DNA from: Nitrososphaerales archaeon | GTDB taxonomy: Archaea > Thermoproteota > Nitrososphaeria > Nitrososphaerales > Nitrososphaeraceae | Direction of reading: 5' to 3' | Assembly: GCA_029237515.1 (NCBI GenBank) | Contig: JARBAV010000465.1 | Span: forward strand, 1-7,504 | Length of the DNA: 7,504 nucleotides | Shown here: positions 1 to 5,135 of the stretch, piece after piece | Numbering within the stretch: position 1 is the first letter of the stretch | Layout: each line of letters starts with the position of its first letter | The notes under the pieces: model-generated | Databases searched by the model: none | Told to the model about the DNA's origin: nothing | Seen by the model: only the letters and a program-made list of their open reading frames with translations | Position numbers and translations under genes: made by a program

Positions 1-384
1 AACGTCCCCAAGCCAATAACTTTGGTTCATCTGATGGGTACCGCATTAACTCGTTTTCATTTGCCTGTTTTGGTATGACTACTGTAAGCTCCGCTTCGCA
101 TTTATGTGCAGTTCTTCGACCAGTATTCTTTAGGCTAATTCTCATGTATCGTTGTCTAAATCTGGAACCAGAAACAACTTCTTGCTCCGGTGAATAAGTG
201 TTTTTTTCTCGTTGATTATGCTCTATCTTAAGTTTTGGTCTAAAAAACGGGGAATTAACAAAGAGATGATAATAGGGAACATAATTGAGACGATTAGACT
301 CGCCGTAGCGATTACTAGTGTTGGATTTTTGGCCCAAGCTCTAATCGCATCCCAAATGACCGGCGGTACCGAATCTACTGACAC
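1..384 (-). pseudogene. Membrane-anchored protein, 5' part, interrupted by a -1 frameshift (partial at left edge)
   Basis: Two reading frames join into one plausible protein. The first runs from a GTG at 384, which lies about 30 nt below a TATA-like element, to a TAG at 223-225. It encodes 53 residues with a hydrophobic segment at about 22-44 (TLVIATASLIVSIMF...), as expected of a single N-terminal membrane anchor. The second frame takes over at a T6 run (242-247 on the + strand), beginning RPKLKIEH, and stays open to the window edge. It contains RYMRISLKNTGRRTAHKCEAEL (split here as RYMRISLKNTG then RRTAHKCEAEL), the N-x-G-x2-T-A-x2-C pattern of an Ig-like or adhesion-type beta domain outside the membrane. 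One extra T would fuse them. The junction also reads T TTT TTA in the correct phase for -1 slippage. Alternatives are a shorter gene starting at TTG 337 in the second frame, or a sequencing error. I do not recognise the family and cannot assign a function. Confidence 0.55.
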
Positions 385-409
385 TATTTGACCCAAAATC
401 TGTGTCAGA

Positions 410-417
410 AATATAAA
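410..417 (-). promoter_or_regulatory. TATA box for the left-edge minus-strand gene
   Basis: Read on the minus strand this is TTTATATT, close to the archaeal TATA consensus. Its centre lies about 29 nt from the GTG at 384, so the transcript would be leaderless or have a leader of a few nucleotides. This spacing is the main reason for choosing GTG 384 over the TTG codons at 396 and 337. Confidence 0.5.
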
Positions 418-463
418 TGAGCCGACAGTTAACAGGTGAAAAATGAGCCGTCATGTTAACAGA
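415..463. repeat. Imperfect 21-bp direct repeat in the promoter region
   Basis: Two copies of AAATGAGCCG followed by (A/T)CA, an optional T, and GTTAACAG lie at about 415-435 and 441-462, a spacing of 26 bp. GTTAAC is itself palindromic. The first copy touches the TATA box of the minus-strand gene, and the second lies just upstream of it. A pair of helically spaced near-identical sites is what a dimeric or tandem-binding regulator would use, but no regulator is known, so operator function is inference. Confidence 0.5.
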
Positions 464-723
464 ACCTGGTTCTCGATATTTTAAAGTAATATGAACAAGG
501 TAGATGTGCAAGTTTCATAGAACGATATTATGAGCTTTCTACGAACCGTGTATGACTTGTTTGTGAGAGCGGACTCACGATGCAAAATTAACATCTACTA
601 GCTGCTTCATATATCCGATTCCCTCGATATTTCGTGCTATGCATTACGTTATTAAATACTGGAATTGATTGTCCAGTAGGCAGCTATTATTATCTAAATT
701 GTGCATTGCAACATGGTCGGTCG

Positions 724-731
724 CTTAAATA
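724..731 (+). promoter_or_regulatory. TATA box for the PH/SHOCT gene
   Basis: CTTAAATA is centred 26-27 nt upstream of the GTG at 754, matching the archaeal TATA-to-start distance for a leaderless mRNA. The TTG at 748 would sit upstream of the predicted transcript start. Confidence 0.5.
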
Positions 732-753
732 GTAGACTGTTAGGATATTGCAC

Positions 754-1422
754 GTGCTCTTCGGTTCTAGAACGAAAAGAGTAATCAATATCGATGCAGA
801 ACCTAAAGTTACAACGTTAGCGATCAAGGATGAAGATGAGCTGTACAGAATCACAGAGATAAGTAACGTGCTGGACATAAATGAAAAAGTACTACTAGTC
901 ATAACCCAGAGCAAGGTAAGGCTAGTTGGTCTACCGTTCACTTCTTACGTTATTTATGCTACCGACAGGAGAATAATTATCAGAGACATTTCGTTAAATG
1001 GGTTGAAGGAAAACACCGTTGGAATACCATACTCACTAATTACCGACATTAACCACAAGGAGGGTTTCATTTCGGCCCGAATTAGTTTGAAAGTTAGTCG
1101 AATTCGATCTGACGAGGAACTTCCTTCACTGGATGAGTATGGAAACACAGGGAATGAATATGAATGGATAATTGAGCATATTCCCAATAGTAAAGCCCTT
1201 CTCCTAGTAAATATAGTTAGAGCAATGATAAATAAATGGGAGTTTTTGTCTGAAAAGCATCAATTGGGGCCCGATACAAGTGATAATAATGTTACTTCAT
1301 TAACTACACTGGATTCGCTAGCCGATGAGCTCTTTAAGATAGCTAGATTGAAGAGCGAAGGTGTAATAAATGAGCAAGAATTCGCCCGACTGAAGCAAAA
1401 TATAATAGGACGTATTCACTGA
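754..1422 (+). CDS. PH domain plus SHOCT domain protein
   Basis: The 222-residue cytoplasmic protein begins VLFGSRTKRVI. Residues about 45-160 (counted from the TTG two codons upstream) look like a bacterial-type PH domain of the DUF304/bPH kind. They run from VLLVITQSKVRLVG through YVIYATDRRIIIRD and IPYSLITDI, a series of beta strands, and end in a helix (LLLVNIVRAMINKW). The last 35 residues, LADELFKIARLKSEG and INEQEFARLKQNII, match the SHOCT pattern, a short C-terminal helical pair ending in x-E-F-x-x-L-K. A low-complexity linker rich in T, S, D and N joins them. PH+SHOCT proteins are generally associated with membrane-linked or oligomerising roles. The exact role is unknown, and no catalytic residues are expected. 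GTG 754 is preferred over TTG 748 because of TATA spacing. The gene converges on the surface-protein gene downstream. Confidence 0.85.
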   Translation: MLFGSRTKRVINIDAEPKVTTLAIKDEDELYRITEISNVLDINEKVLLVITQSKVRLVGLPFTSYVIYATDRRIIIRDISLNGLKENTVGIPYSLITDINHKEGFISARISLKVSRIRSDEELPSLDEYGNTGNEYEWIIEHIPNSKALLLVNIVRAMINKWEFLSEKHQLGPDTSDNNVTSLTTLDSLADELFKIARLKSEGVINEQEFARLKQNIIGRIH

Positions 1423-1425
1423 ATT

Positions 1426-1460
1426 TTGCCTTAGCTCAGTGATTACTTTCTGAAAGGCAA
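1426..1460. terminator. Hairpin between converging genes, possible bidirectional terminator
   Basis: TTGCCTT at 1426-1432 pairs with AAGGCAA at 1454-1460. An inner TCAG (1436-1439) pairs with CTGA (1450-1453), giving 7+4 bp with a 3-nt bulge and a 10-nt loop. It fills the 38 bp between the stop codons of the two converging genes almost exactly. There is no strong oligo-T tract on either side, so termination is inferred from position and structure. Confidence 0.5.
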
Positions 1461-2360
1461 CTACATTCCCATAGGAAGACTACTGTACGAGTTGCTCGTG
1501 TCTGCTTTGGAATTATCAGTTGTGTCACCTAAACTCGAACCTTCATTGTCCATAATGGAATCTCGATGTTTGTCTACTTGAGGAATGGTGTCCTTCGATA
1601 ACCATGGCTCTTCTATATCATGAACACCATTTGATAGAGTTTGGTTATCTAGGAAAGGTGTTTGTTGATTGCTTTCCCAGGGACTTTGCGAAGAATCATC
1701 TTCTATATCATGAACACCATTTGATAGAGTTTGGTTATCTAGGAAAGGTGTTTGTTGATTGCTTTCCCAGGGACTTTGCGAAGAATCATCGATAATAATC
1801 TCCTCTTCTAACGGCTGTTCGATACCCAGAGGCTCGAATTGTGGATATTCATCCACATATATTTTCCCATCGCTCTCGCCTTCAGTATCACTACTACGAG
1901 TAGTACCAGTAGCGTTCTGATCTAAACTTTCAACTCCTTTTGAAGTGTTCAAAGAGCTATTGGCCAGTAGCTCTTGCAGCTGTTCTTCATTAATTACCAT
2001 TTCAGGCCGAATTGAATATGGCGGATAACCATTACTGCTTGTAGAATTTGCGGTGTTCGTAGCATTATTAGTATGAGTAGTGTTTGTACCCTCCCCTCCA
2101 AATGGCAAAAGTTCTTCGTCCTGCATTACCATCTGACATATTGTTATATTATATAGGTAATTAGGTGAACATACATTCAAGTCTCCTTTTAGTACCCTGA
2201 AAGACATCGTGTCTGAAAGTGACTTATCTCCTCCTACATGCTCTGTATAAGCCAATACGCTGTAATTTGGCATCGTCATAATGAGAAAAAATGCAATTGT
2301 CGTGGCTGCAAGTATGAACTTATTGCTTGCCGAAACCTCTCTGAACACTATCCCCTTCAC
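1461..2360 (-). CDS. Secreted, acidic, sequon-rich surface protein with duplicated 30-residue repeat
   Basis: I do not recognise a family for this 299-residue protein. The N-terminus has a basic start and a hydrophobic stretch at 15-30 (FILAATTIAFFLIMTM). A likely signal-peptidase site follows Ala37 (SVLA-YTE), so export is probable. The mature part has two cysteines (64 and 75), perhaps one disulfide. It carries nine N-x-S/T sequons, for example at 71, 93, 99, 105, 134, 138, 149, 209 and 239. The rest is acidic, S/T/N-rich and probably disordered. Residues 191-220 and 221-250 are identical (DDSSQSPWES...NGVHDIE). There is no C-terminal anchor or sorting signal, so the protein may be released or held through a partner. 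The GTG start at 2360 lies 26 nt from a TATA-like element and gives a leaderless mRNA. A role in the cell envelope is inference. Confidence 0.75.
   Translation of the reverse strand: MKGIVFREVSASNKFILAATTIAFFLIMTMPNYSVLAYTEHVGGDKSLSDTMSFRVLKGDLNVCSPNYLYNITICQMVMQDEELLPFGGEGTNTTHTNNATNTANSTSSNGYPPYSIRPEMVINEEQLQELLANSSLNTSKGVESLDQNATGTTRSSDTEGESDGKIYVDEYPQFEPLGIEQPLEEEIIIDDSSQSPWESNQQTPFLDNQTLSNGVHDIEDDSSQSPWESNQQTPFLDNQTLSNGVHDIEEPWLSKDTIPQVDKHRDSIMDNEGSSLGDTTDNSKADTSNSYSSLPMGM
1609..1790. repeat. Perfect 90-bp tandem duplication inside the surface-protein gene
   Basis: Positions 1609-1700 are identical, base for base, to 1699-1790, giving two copies of a 90-bp unit with 2 bp extra. The unit is a multiple of three, so it adds exactly 30 residues without disturbing the frame. 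Absence of even silent differences implies a very recent duplication or ongoing homogenisation. Confidence 0.95.
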
Positions 2361-2382
2361 AGTTTCGGTTTTTCATTCTGTG

Positions 2383-2390
2383 CTTAAATG
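2383..2390 (-). promoter_or_regulatory. TATA-like element for the surface-protein gene
   Basis: On the minus strand this reads CATTTAAG, centred 26 nt upstream of the GTG at 2360. The spacing supports that GTG as a leaderless start. Confidence 0.45.
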
Positions 2391-2577
2391 AGCTTGCGAA
2401 GTATATCGTATTGGAAAATCCAAGTGGAATTTGACCCTATTTTTTGATGAGAATTATATCTATTAGCAAACGAGGTAAGACATGACACGTACATTGTTTC
2501 AGTCAGAAGTCTAATTTAATTGGTATTATTCGCAGGAACGAGGGATTTTGATGAAATGGATTCCAAGGTTCTCCTTT

Positions 2578-2595
2578 ATTAGTATACGTACTAAT
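2578..2595. repeat. Palindrome, 7-bp arms with 4-bp centre
   Basis: ATTAGTA at 2578-2584 is mirrored by TACTAAT at 2589-2595 around TACG. This is the size and symmetry of a dimeric winged-helix operator. It lies about 130 bp upstream of the TATA box of the winged-helix gene. Function is inferred. Confidence 0.35.
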
Positions 2596-2722
2596 GATGG
2601 ATTATGTTTACCTTAAGATCAAAGACCTAGATTTACCATGGCGCAGGATATTTAGCTAAGGATCTCAATATTCTAACATAATAAAAAAATAAGGCATAGA
2701 TCAAGTACTCACTTTGATTCAC

Positions 2723-2730
2723 TTTAAATA
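2723..2730 (+). promoter_or_regulatory. TATA box for the winged-helix gene
   Basis: TTTAAATA is a textbook archaeal TATA box. It predicts a transcript start near 2753 and a leader of about 13 nt before ATG 2766, with no clear Shine-Dalgarno sequence. An ATG pair at 2744-2749 lies upstream of the predicted transcript start and runs into a stop after five codons. Confidence 0.6.
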
Positions 2731-2765
2731 CTCAATATTCACCATGATGTTGACAGAATAGAAAT

Positions 2766-3062
2766 ATGAAGTATAGATGCAGAACTGACATTATCGGACT
2801 TATACTGAACGCGGCAAATGCAATAGACGGAGAATGTAGATCACATATCATGTATAAAAGTCTCGTCAATTATAATCAACTCAAGGATTATCTTATTTTT
2901 CTCCAACAGCAAGATTTAATAGAATATGATAGATCTGCCAGGACTTATAGGACAACGGTAAAAGGACGGGATTTTCTTGAATTGCAAAGAGACATGGGTG
3001 AAATGGCCCGTCTCTATGGTGGAACCTGTGAGCTATCCCATCCTTCTCAACAACAGGCATAG
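2766..3062 (+). CDS. Winged-helix DNA-binding protein (HTH_45 type)
   Basis: This 98-residue cytoplasmic protein has the layout of the archaeal HTH_45 winged-helix family. Helix 1 is DIIGLILNAAN. A short linker then leads to SHIMYKSLVNYNQLKDYLIFLQQQ, the helix-turn-helix with its recognition helix. The wing is DLIEYDRSARTYRTTVKGRDFLELQ, where the YRTTVKG strand is the most typical part of the family. The C-terminal tail (RLYGGTCELSHPSQQQA) adds no known domain. Such small regulators are very numerous in Nitrososphaerota. Targets are generally unknown and no ligand domain is present. It probably binds as a dimer. The palindrome about 170 bp upstream of its start could be its own operator, but this is untested. 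The ATG start is supported by the TATA box at 2723. Confidence 0.85.
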   Translation: MKYRCRTDIIGLILNAANAIDGECRSHIMYKSLVNYNQLKDYLIFLQQQDLIEYDRSARTYRTTVKGRDFLELQRDMGEMARLYGGTCELSHPSQQQA

Positions 3063-3135
3063 GCATTCGGTCCGCATCAACCCTACCATTGTATAAGGAG
3101 ATGGCCCTAGCAGCCCTACCTACATAAGATAGTAA

Positions 3136-3141
3136 TTATAT
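3136..3141 (+). promoter_or_regulatory. TATA-like element for the GIY-YIG-like gene
   Basis: TTATAT is centred about 27 nt upstream of ATG 3166, predicting a leaderless message. No Shine-Dalgarno sequence is visible before that ATG. Confidence 0.45.
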
Positions 3142-3165
3142 GCGAAATGATAGAGTTTTTGAGAA

Positions 3166-3498
3166 ATGGAATTAGGAAACGGTGGGAAAGATGATGAAAT
3201 TTCAAAACCAACTGTGGAGGAATGGTCAAAATGGCTCGATTTCAACCGAGAGACAATCAGTTATGTCGTACCCGAGGATTCGGGATTGTTCAAAGTTCAT
3301 GCCAGTATGAAAATATTGTACATAGGAATAGCCCAGAACCTCAAAAAAACCTTGTTAGATTCTGTCCTAGATCCCTGCATAGGCAAGGGTCAAAGATTCA
3401 GTTATTTGGTTAATCATGGCTCCTTAGAAAATATGAAAACGGAAATGCTTAAAGATTATGCGCTTAGGCACAATGGATCACTGCCATCTTGCATGTAA
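3166..3498 (+). CDS. Small GIY-YIG-like protein, probably degenerate
   Basis: The 110-residue protein has an N-terminal helix with two Trp (EEWSKWLDF, 19-27). A core follows that resembles the start of a GIY-YIG nuclease fold: GLFKV (40-44) in place of GIY, then ILYIG (50-54) for YIG, then AQNLKKTLLDSV (56-67), where active enzymes usually have an arginine. The C-terminal half (DPCIGKGQRFSYLV and EMLKDYALRHNGSLPSCM) has paired features, two Cys and a closing LP-x-CM, but no obvious catalytic Glu/Asn arrangement. The match is by motif only. If right, the missing Arg suggests a non-catalytic or DNA/RNA-binding role. It follows the winged-helix gene by 103 bp, in the same direction but with its own TATA element, so co-regulation is not shown. 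The alternative is an unrelated archaeal family of unknown function. Confidence 0.5.
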   Translation: MELGNGGKDDEISKPTVEEWSKWLDFNRETISYVVPEDSGLFKVHASMKILYIGIAQNLKKTLLDSVLDPCIGKGQRFSYLVNHGSLENMKTEMLKDYALRHNGSLPSCM

Positions 3499-3795
3499 AG
3501 ATGTAATGAATTTGTTGCTATTTCTATGGACATGAGTATCATCCTTTGGACCCACTTGTTCTAGTCAAATAGTCTTGACTGAGAATCATTGATTAAGTTA
3601 CCTATAATAGGATGCAAGCAATTGAGCTTCTGTCTCGAGTCAAAGGGCCGTTAATGAGCAATAGGGTCATAATGTGCAATTCAGAAAAAGAGGAGTAACT
3701 CACTTTTCAATAAAATATTTGGGGAAAATATGCTCTGACAAGCTAATCTCAGATCTTGTAATCGGACACAAGAACCTATTCATAGGAGCAATAGA
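3499..3795. other. Intergenic region upstream of the dehydrogenase
   Basis: This 297-bp gap contains an inverted repeat AGTCAA/TTGACT (3563-3580, 6-bp arms), which may end the upstream transcript. A TATA-like AATAAAATATT lies at about 3709-3719 and would give the dehydrogenase mRNA a leader of about 55 nt. A 28-codon open frame begins at ATG 3612 and ends at 3698 (MQAIELLSRVKGPLM...). It has no supporting signal and is not called as a gene. Confidence 0.5.
3784..3788 (+). promoter_or_regulatory. Shine-Dalgarno site for the dehydrogenase
   Basis: AGGAG ends 7 nt before GTG 3796, a proper ribosome-binding distance. It decides the start in favour of GTG 3796 over the in-frame TTG at 3808. Most other genes in this window appear leaderless, so this one is initiated differently. 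Confidence 0.5.
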
Positions 3796-4782
3796 GTGAG
3801 TATCCTGTTGAGTATCAAACAGACTGTTTACATAATGAGGAAAATCCCTGAACCCGGTCCTGCCATGTTAGCTAGGAAATATTCTGTTACGATGAATAGA
3901 AATTCGTTGTCACCCTCTAGAAGGGAAATCTTGAAAAATGTGGTGGACAAGGATGCGTTACTTTGCAGTTTGAACGAGCGTATCGACAGGGAAGTTATGG
4001 AGAAGGCAGGGCCTAAGCTTAAAGTCATTAGCACTTTAAGCACGGGATATGACCATATAGACATTAAGGAAGCAAAGAAAAGGCGGATTCAGGTTACTTT
4101 CACCGGGGAAGTTCTCTCTGAAGCAACCGCAGATTTAACCTTCGCTTTAATCCTTGCTGTATCCAGAAAAGTCGTACTTGCAGACAATTACGTAAGACAA
4201 AAAAAATGGAAAGTAGGATGGGCACCCGATCTTTTTCTAGGGTCAAATGTTTACGGCAAGACACTGGGACTAATTGGTGCGGGGCGAATAGGGAGAGCTG
4301 TAGCTCAAAGAGCGAGAGGATTCGACATGAATATTCTGTATCACAACCGCCGCCGGTTGGAGAAAAAACTCGAATACGATATGCGTGCCAGATATGTAGA
4401 AATGGATACTATCCTAAGAGAAAGTGATTTCCTCTCCATACATGCTAATTTAAACAACGAAAGCAAGTACATGATTAACGAGTCAAAACTCAAGCGTATG
4501 AAAAATACGGCCTACTTAATCAACACCTCCCGAGGTCAATTAGTTGATGAAATGAGTCTTATCAAAGCACTGAAGAACAATTGGATCGCTGGGGCCGCGC
4601 TAGATGTTTTCGAAAGTGAGCCATTAACAGCAAGCAGTCCACTAATCAGGATGGAGAATGTTGTGCTATTGCCGCACATCGGAAGTGCGACATATCAGGT
4701 TCGCTCGAAAATGTCAGAAATTGCTGCTCAGAATATTATAGAAATTTTAGAGGGTAGAAAAACACCCTATTTGGTCAATTAG
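3796..4782 (+). CDS. D-isomer-specific 2-hydroxyacid dehydrogenase (glyoxylate/hydroxypyruvate reductase-like)
   Basis: The 328-residue cytoplasmic enzyme reduces a 2-oxoacid such as glyoxylate or hydroxypyruvate to the D-hydroxyacid, using NAD(P)H. The substrate domain opens with VYIMRKIPEPG (11-21) and has STGYDHIDI (82-90). The hinge sequence SEATADLTFALIL (108-120) is typical of the family. The Rossmann motif is GLIGAGRIG (158-166). The catalytic trio is visible: Arg246 in NTSRG, Glu275 in DVFESEP, and His294 in LPHIGSAT. The strand after the glycine loop ends YHNRRR (182-187) with no acidic residue, which favours NADPH over NADH, as in many glyoxylate reductases. Length and motif order are complete. 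It is flanked by noncoding DNA on both sides and is likely transcribed alone. Phosphoglycerate dehydrogenase is less likely because no ACT or regulatory domain is present. Confidence 0.9.
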   Translation: MSILLSIKQTVYIMRKIPEPGPAMLARKYSVTMNRNSLSPSRREILKNVVDKDALLCSLNERIDREVMEKAGPKLKVISTLSTGYDHIDIKEAKKRRIQVTFTGEVLSEATADLTFALILAVSRKVVLADNYVRQKKWKVGWAPDLFLGSNVYGKTLGLIGAGRIGRAVAQRARGFDMNILYHNRRRLEKKLEYDMRARYVEMDTILRESDFLSIHANLNNESKYMINESKLKRMKNTAYLINTSRGQLVDEMSLIKALKNNWIAGAALDVFESEPLTASSPLIRMENVVLLPHIGSATYQVRSKMSEIAAQNIIEILEGRKTPYLVN

Positions 4783-4804
4783 GTCAACGTTCTGAAGTTG
4801 GACC
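4782..4804 (+). terminator. Possible terminator hairpin after the dehydrogenase
   Basis: GGTCAAC (4782-4788) pairs with GTTGGACC (4797-4804) with one bulged G and an 8-nt loop, starting at the last base of the stop codon. A competing stem TTGGTC (4771-4776)/GACCAA (4801-4806) overlaps it. Only an A/T-rich tail follows, without a long T run. Confidence 0.35.
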
Positions 4805-4882
4805 AATAATTCAATGATTCCTTGATTTGACTCCGATAACGATCTGGGAACTCCAAGGACTGGAGCACATCTATGCAACCCC

Positions 4883-5077
4883 TTATTCGATGTGCTGCAC
4901 AGTACTGATGCTTATGCCTATAATATTCTCTTTTTGTTTGAACATATCAACAATTTTTGGAAGTTCAATTCGTTGGATTGCCGTCATCAAAAACATGTTC
5001 AGTACTCCCATCTGTTGATGGTCAATCTGAGTAGCTACGGGTAATTTCTCAGTACGATTAGCAGGAATCTTTCTAAT
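4883..5077 (-). CDS. Possible small protein or gene remnant
   Basis: The frame is open for 64 codons from an ATT at 5077, and for 42 from the first ATG at 5011, ending at TAA 4883-4885. The translation has ordinary protein composition (KLPVATQIDHQQ, MTAIQRIELPKIVDMFKQ). It ends with a helix-turn-helix-like stretch, IGISISTVQHIE. A minus-strand TATA-like TATATTTAG at about 5096-5104 would place transcription near 5074, beside the ATT, and shares bases with the plus-strand promoter of the zinc-finger gene. No conventional start codon sits there. It may be a real micro-protein starting at 5011, the surviving end of a decayed regulator, or a chance frame. No family is recognised. Confidence 0.3.
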   Translation of the reverse strand: MRKIPANRTEKLPVATQIDHQQMGVLNMFLMTAIQRIELPKIVDMFKQKENIIGISISTVQHIE

Positions 5078-5096
5078 GTAATTTTCTTACTCAAGC

Positions 5097-5115
5097 TAAA
5101 TATACTAACATATAT
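5097..5115 (+). promoter_or_regulatory. TATA region for the zinc-finger micro-gene
   Basis: TAAATATA at 5097-5104 predicts a start near 5127 and a 9-nt leader before ATG 5136. A second TATA-like CATATAT (5109-5115) would make the message leaderless. The same A/T block read backwards could serve the possible minus-strand ORF. Confidence 0.45.
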
Positions 5116-5135
5116 GGTTTTGATTATAATCCATC

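Larger units (their letters stand above)
385..753. other. Intergenic region between divergent genes
   Basis: This 369-bp gap holds the minus-strand TATA box, the direct repeat at 415-463, and the TATA box of the PH-domain gene near 724-731. A second TATA-like ATTAAATA occurs near 651-658. A weak hairpin (GTGAG/CTCAC, 563-578) is present. The only open frames are very short (for example 23 codons from ATG 530), and none is supported. I see no RNA gene. Confidence 0.6.
2361..2765. other. Intergenic region, divergent promoters
   Basis: This 405-bp A/T-rich gap has the TATA-like element of the surface-protein gene at its left end and a consensus TATA box for the winged-helix gene at its right. 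A palindrome sits at 2578-2595. Open frames are short and unsupported: 21 codons from ATG 2551 (+), and 36 codons from 2494 down to 2384 (-), which would overlap the surface-protein promoter. I see no RNA gene. Confidence 0.6.
4783..5135. other. Intergenic region with a possible minus-strand small ORF
   Basis: This 353-bp gap holds the hairpin after the dehydrogenase and the promoter of the zinc-finger gene. On the minus strand a 64-codon frame runs from 5077 to 4883. The plus strand also has an open frame (4827-5018) rich in C, M and I, which looks like noncoding sequence opposite that frame. Confidence 0.5.

Noticed and set aside
690..941. Minus-strand open frame of 83 codons opposite the PH/SHOCT gene
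   Set aside because: Serine/leucine-rich antisense translation, overlapping a gene with recognisable domains; no promoter.
954..1187. Minus-strand open frame of 77 codons opposite the PH domain
   Set aside because: Antisense shadow of the PH domain with no supporting signals.
1699..1790. Tandem repeat considered as a CRISPR-like or mobile element
   Set aside because: Only two copies, no spacers, coding and in frame; there are no terminal inverted repeats or transposase.
1604..1795. Plus-strand open frame of 63 codons with an internal 30-residue repeat
   Set aside because: It is the complement of the tandem duplication in the surface-protein gene; its repetition is inherited from the DNA repeat.
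3222..3413. Overlapping plus-strand frame inside the GIY-YIG-like gene
   Set aside because: Composition is unlike a protein, and the other frame has recognisable motifs and a promoter.
3612..3698. 28-codon plus-strand frame
   Set aside because: Too short to judge and has no TATA box or ribosome site at a proper distance.
3828..4064. Minus-strand open frame of 78 codons opposite the dehydrogenase N-terminus
   Set aside because: Antisense to an unambiguous enzyme.
4206..4427. Plus-strand alternative frame inside the dehydrogenase
   Set aside because: Lies over the Rossmann motif coded in the main frame; no independent start signals.
4827..5018. Plus-strand 63-codon frame rich in Cys, Met and Ile
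   Set aside because: TTG start without TATA or ribosome site; the opposite strand reads more like protein.
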